Source of the DNA: Candidatus Palauibacter scopulicola
GTDB lineage: Bacteria; Gemmatimonadota; Gemmatimonadetes; Palauibacterales; Palauibacteraceae
Assembly: GCF_947581915.1 (NCBI RefSeq)
Contig: NZ_CANPWG010000013.1
Coordinates: forward strand, 1-64,000
Reading direction: 5' to 3'
DNA: 64,000 nt
Below, piece by piece: positions 61,942-64,000 of the stretch. Both the position numbers and the translations under genes were made by a program. Below the pieces are notes generated by a model. That model was not told where the DNA came from and did not search any database. It saw nothing but the letters and a program-made list of their open reading frames with translations. Numbering within the stretch: position 1 is the stretch's first letter; each line of letters opens with the position of its first letter.

Positions 61942-63576
61942 ATGGGTAAAACGAGCTACCGAACACTGGCATTGGCGCTGGTCGCCCTCCTCGCCGCGCC
62001 CTCGGCGCCGGCGGCCGCGCAGGGCCTCTCCGACGAAGAACTGGCGTCCCTCGTGGCCCGGGCGGAAGCGGGCGTGCTCGAGCGCGCCAAGCTCGCCCAG
62101 GTCATGGTCGACAAGATCTTCTCCTTCTCCGAACTGGGGCAGCAGGAGATCGAGACCTCGGCCTACATCACCGGGATCCTCGAGGAGAACGGCTTCACGG
62201 TCGAGTACGCGCCCGTGGGCATCCCGACCGCCTGGTTCGCACGCTGGGGCAGCGGGTCGCCGGTCATCTCCTTCGGGTCCGACATCGACGGCATCCCGAA
62301 GGCCAACCAGAAGCCCGGCGTCGCCTATCACGATCCCCTGATTCCGGGCGCGCCCGGCCACGGCGAAGGCCACAACTCCGGACAGGCCGTGAACGTGGTG
62401 GCCGCGCTCGCGCTGAAGGACGTCATGGAGGCCGAGGGCATCGAGGGCACGCTCGTGCTCTGGCCCGGGGTCGCCGAGGAGCAGTTGGGCTCCAAGGCCT
62501 GGTACGTGCGGGACGGCTATCTCGAGGACATCGACGTCACCCTCTTCACGCACGTGGGCAGCAACCTGGCGGTGAACTGGGGCCAGGGGAGCGGCACCGG
62601 GCTCGTCTCCGTGGAGTTCACCTTCGAGGGCGAGGCCGCCCACGGCGCGGGCGCTCCCTGGCGGGGCCGCAGCGCGCTCGACGCGGTCGAGTTGATGAAC
62701 GTGGCCTGGAACTTCCGGCGCGAGCACCTCCGACCCGACCAGCGCTCTCACTACGTGATCAGCGACGGCGGTGACCAGCCGAACGTCGTGCCGCCGAGCG
62801 CTTCGGTCTGGTACTTCATCCGCGAGATGGACTACGAGGACATCAAGCGCAACTTCGACACCGCCATCCGCATCGCGGAAGGCGCGGCGTTGATGACCGA
62901 CACCGAGATGTCGTACCGGATCATCGGCGCCGCCTGGCCCCGCCACTTCAACAGGGTGGTGGCCGAAACGATGTACGAACACATCGAGGAGGTCGGGCTT
63001 CCGGAGTGGACCGAGGACGACCACGACTTCGCGAGCGCCGTGCAGAAATCGGTGGGAAGCGTCCCGTCGGGGATGCCGATCGCCCTCTCGCCCCTGGGCG
63101 AGCCGGGGCCGCGCCGGAGCGGCGGATCCGACGACATCGGCGACATCTCGTGGAACGTGCCCACGGTGACATTGCGTTTCCCGTCGAACGTGCCGGGGCT
63201 GCCGGGCCACCACTGGTCGAGCGCCATGGCGATGGCCACCCCGATCGCGCACAAGGGCGCGGTCGCCGGCGCGCGCGTCATGGCCCGGACCGCGCTCCAG
63301 CTCTTCGCCCAGCCGGAACTCGTCGACGAGGCCTGGACCTACTTCCGGGAAGAACAGACCTCGAGCGTGGAGTACGTGCCCTTCATCGGCCCGGACGACC
63401 CGCCCCCGATCGACCTCAACCGGGAGATCATGGACACGTTCCGTCCGCTCCTGGAGCCGTACTACTATGACGAGACGCGCTTCGACACTTATCTTGATCA
63501 ACTGGGGATCAAGTACCCCACGCTGACGCGGCCGGCTTCCGCGGAAGACCGGCAGGTTTCCCGCGAACCGAACTGA
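61942..63576 (+). CDS. Exported M20-family amidohydrolase (AbgB-like)
   Basis: 544 residues with a Sec signal peptide (cleaved near AAAQG). M20 features: SFGSDIDGIPKANQKPG, GHGEGHNSGQAV and WPGVAEEQLGSKAW hold the metal ligands, and a dimerisation domain begins at VEFTFEGEAAHGAGAPW. Closest in style to aminobenzoyl-glutamate hydrolase AbgB and related amidohydrolases. The ATG 61942 opens onto the signal; no strong ribosome site is seen. Confidence 0.88.
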   Translation: MGKTSYRTLALALVALLAAPSAPAAAQGLSDEELASLVARAEAGVLERAKLAQVMVDKIFSFSELGQQEIETSAYITGILEENGFTVEYAPVGIPTAWFARWGSGSPVISFGSDIDGIPKANQKPGVAYHDPLIPGAPGHGEGHNSGQAVNVVAALALKDVMEAEGIEGTLVLWPGVAEEQLGSKAWYVRDGYLEDIDVTLFTHVGSNLAVNWGQGSGTGLVSVEFTFEGEAAHGAGAPWRGRSALDAVELMNVAWNFRREHLRPDQRSHYVISDGGDQPNVVPPSASVWYFIREMDYEDIKRNFDTAIRIAEGAALMTDTEMSYRIIGAAWPRHFNRVVAETMYEHIEEVGLPEWTEDDHDFASAVQKSVGSVPSGMPIALSPLGEPGPRRSGGSDDIGDISWNVPTVTLRFPSNVPGLPGHHWSSAMAMATPIAHKGAVAGARVMARTALQLFAQPELVDEAWTYFREEQTSSVEYVPFIGPDDPPPIDLNREIMDTFRPLLEPYYYDETRFDTYLDQLGIKYPTLTRPASAEDRQVSREPN

Positions 63577-63610
63577 GCTGACCGAGGACTTTCACAGCCG
63601 GAGTTTTCCG

Positions 63611-64000
63611 ATGATCGACGCGAGCCGCAGACTCCTCGCCACAGCCGCCGCCATGCTGCTCGTGGTGACCCTGGTTGGCGCGGGCGGCCCTCCGGTGGCC
63701 GTCACGGAGCCGGTCGACGCACCGATGGGCGCAGCGGCCGAGGACGAGCCCACCGAGGTAGGCTGGCGCCTCCTGGCCAGTCTCAACTACCGCACCGGCG
63801 AGCCGAGCGAGGAGCTGGCGGCGCTCGCGGGCAAGCTCGTCAAGATCCCCGGCTTCACGGTGCCGCTCGAAGACTGGGCGTCTTCGGCGACGGAGTTCCT
63901 CCTCGTGCCCTACGTCGGCGCCTGCATCCACACGCCGCCGCCGCCGCCCAACCAGCTCGTCTACATCGAGATGGAAGAGGGCAAGCGGGCGACGTTGGAC
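63611..64000 (+). CDS. DUF3299 protein, truncated by the window end
   Basis: 130 residues visible. A Sec signal (LLATAAAMLLVVTLVGAGG) is followed by the DUF3299 core: LVKIPGFTVPLE, then TEFLLVPYVGACIHTPPPPPNQ, whose C and H could bind metal. Such genes often sit beside metal-ABC-transporter genes; what follows here is beyond the window. GGAG is 9 bases before the ATG. Confidence 0.85.
   Translation, partial: MIDASRRLLATAAAMLLVVTLVGAGGPPVAVTEPVDAPMGAAAEDEPTEVGWRLLASLNYRTGEPSEELAALAGKLVKIPGFTVPLEDWASSATEFLLVPYVGACIHTPPPPPNQLVYIEMEEGKRATLD

Overview
The window is 64 kb of a high-GC bacterial chromosome with densely packed genes (no gap over about 250 bp) and many start/stop overlaps of 1-8 bp. 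The gene content suggests a free-living or host-associated aerobic heterotroph, most like the Gemmatimonadota/Acidobacteriota type: many Tat- or Sec-exported and lipoprotein enzymes (gamma-glutamyltransferase, S9 peptidases, D-aminoacylase and other amidohydrolases, multicopper oxidases, LVIVD beta-propellers), two TLC-type nucleotide carriers and a GMC/gluconate-dehydrogenase pair. The phylum is an inference from gene style. I see no rRNA, CRISPR array, prophage or insertion sequence.

Layout. (1) 1-2 kb: initiator tRNA with a textbook sigma-70 promoter, then an exported gamma-glutamyltransferase. (2) 2-13.4 kb, plus strand: cobalamin adenosyltransferase, hydrolase, NTF2-like lipoprotein, FAD reductase, SufT-like factor, FxsA, intradiol dioxygenase, an oxidase block (secreted unknown, multicopper oxidase, LVIVD protein) and a PfkB kinase fused to a queuosine-salvage-like domain. 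(3) 13.5-26.7 kb, minus strand: DoxX, ZIP transporter and a second multicopper oxidase behind a 26-bp perfect palindrome; then a long operon glyQS - M3-like peptidase - hydrolase - NSS transporter - zincin - M50 protease - nth - queG - desaturase. (4) 26.9-31.2 kb: ferritin, two exported amidohydrolases, a VapBC module. (5) 31.4-38.4 kb: S9 peptidase, enoyl-CoA hydratase, a peroxiredoxin-like lipoprotein with an in-frame TGA that I read as selenocysteine, and an exported SDR coupled to an Ig/LVIVD protein. (6) 38.5-47.4 kb: kinase-M23-aminotransferase fusion, DUF4143 ATPase with an apparently leaderless promoter, a second S9 peptidase, a Tat-exported class V aminotransferase-like protein and an MNT/HEPN module. 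(7) 47.4-55.3 kb: two exported TIM-barrel proteins, gluconate-dehydrogenase-type pair, two head-to-head nucleotide carriers, GDPD. (8) 55.3-64 kb: dinB, small membrane and HD proteins, a 39-residue MetS-like subunit, TonB-domain lipoprotein, carB, M20 hydrolase and a DUF3299 gene cut by the window end.

Most notable: the selenocysteine lipoprotein with its SECIS-like hairpin; the PfkB/queuosine-salvage fusion, whose halves would catalyse consecutive steps (nucleoside phosphorylation, then release of the base from the 5'-monophosphate) and which lies about 5 kb from queG; three copies of one T-less palindrome at gene ends; the metal-regulator-like palindrome before the oxidase/ZIP pair; and the small MetS-like gene that would complete the NSS transporter encoded 35 kb away.
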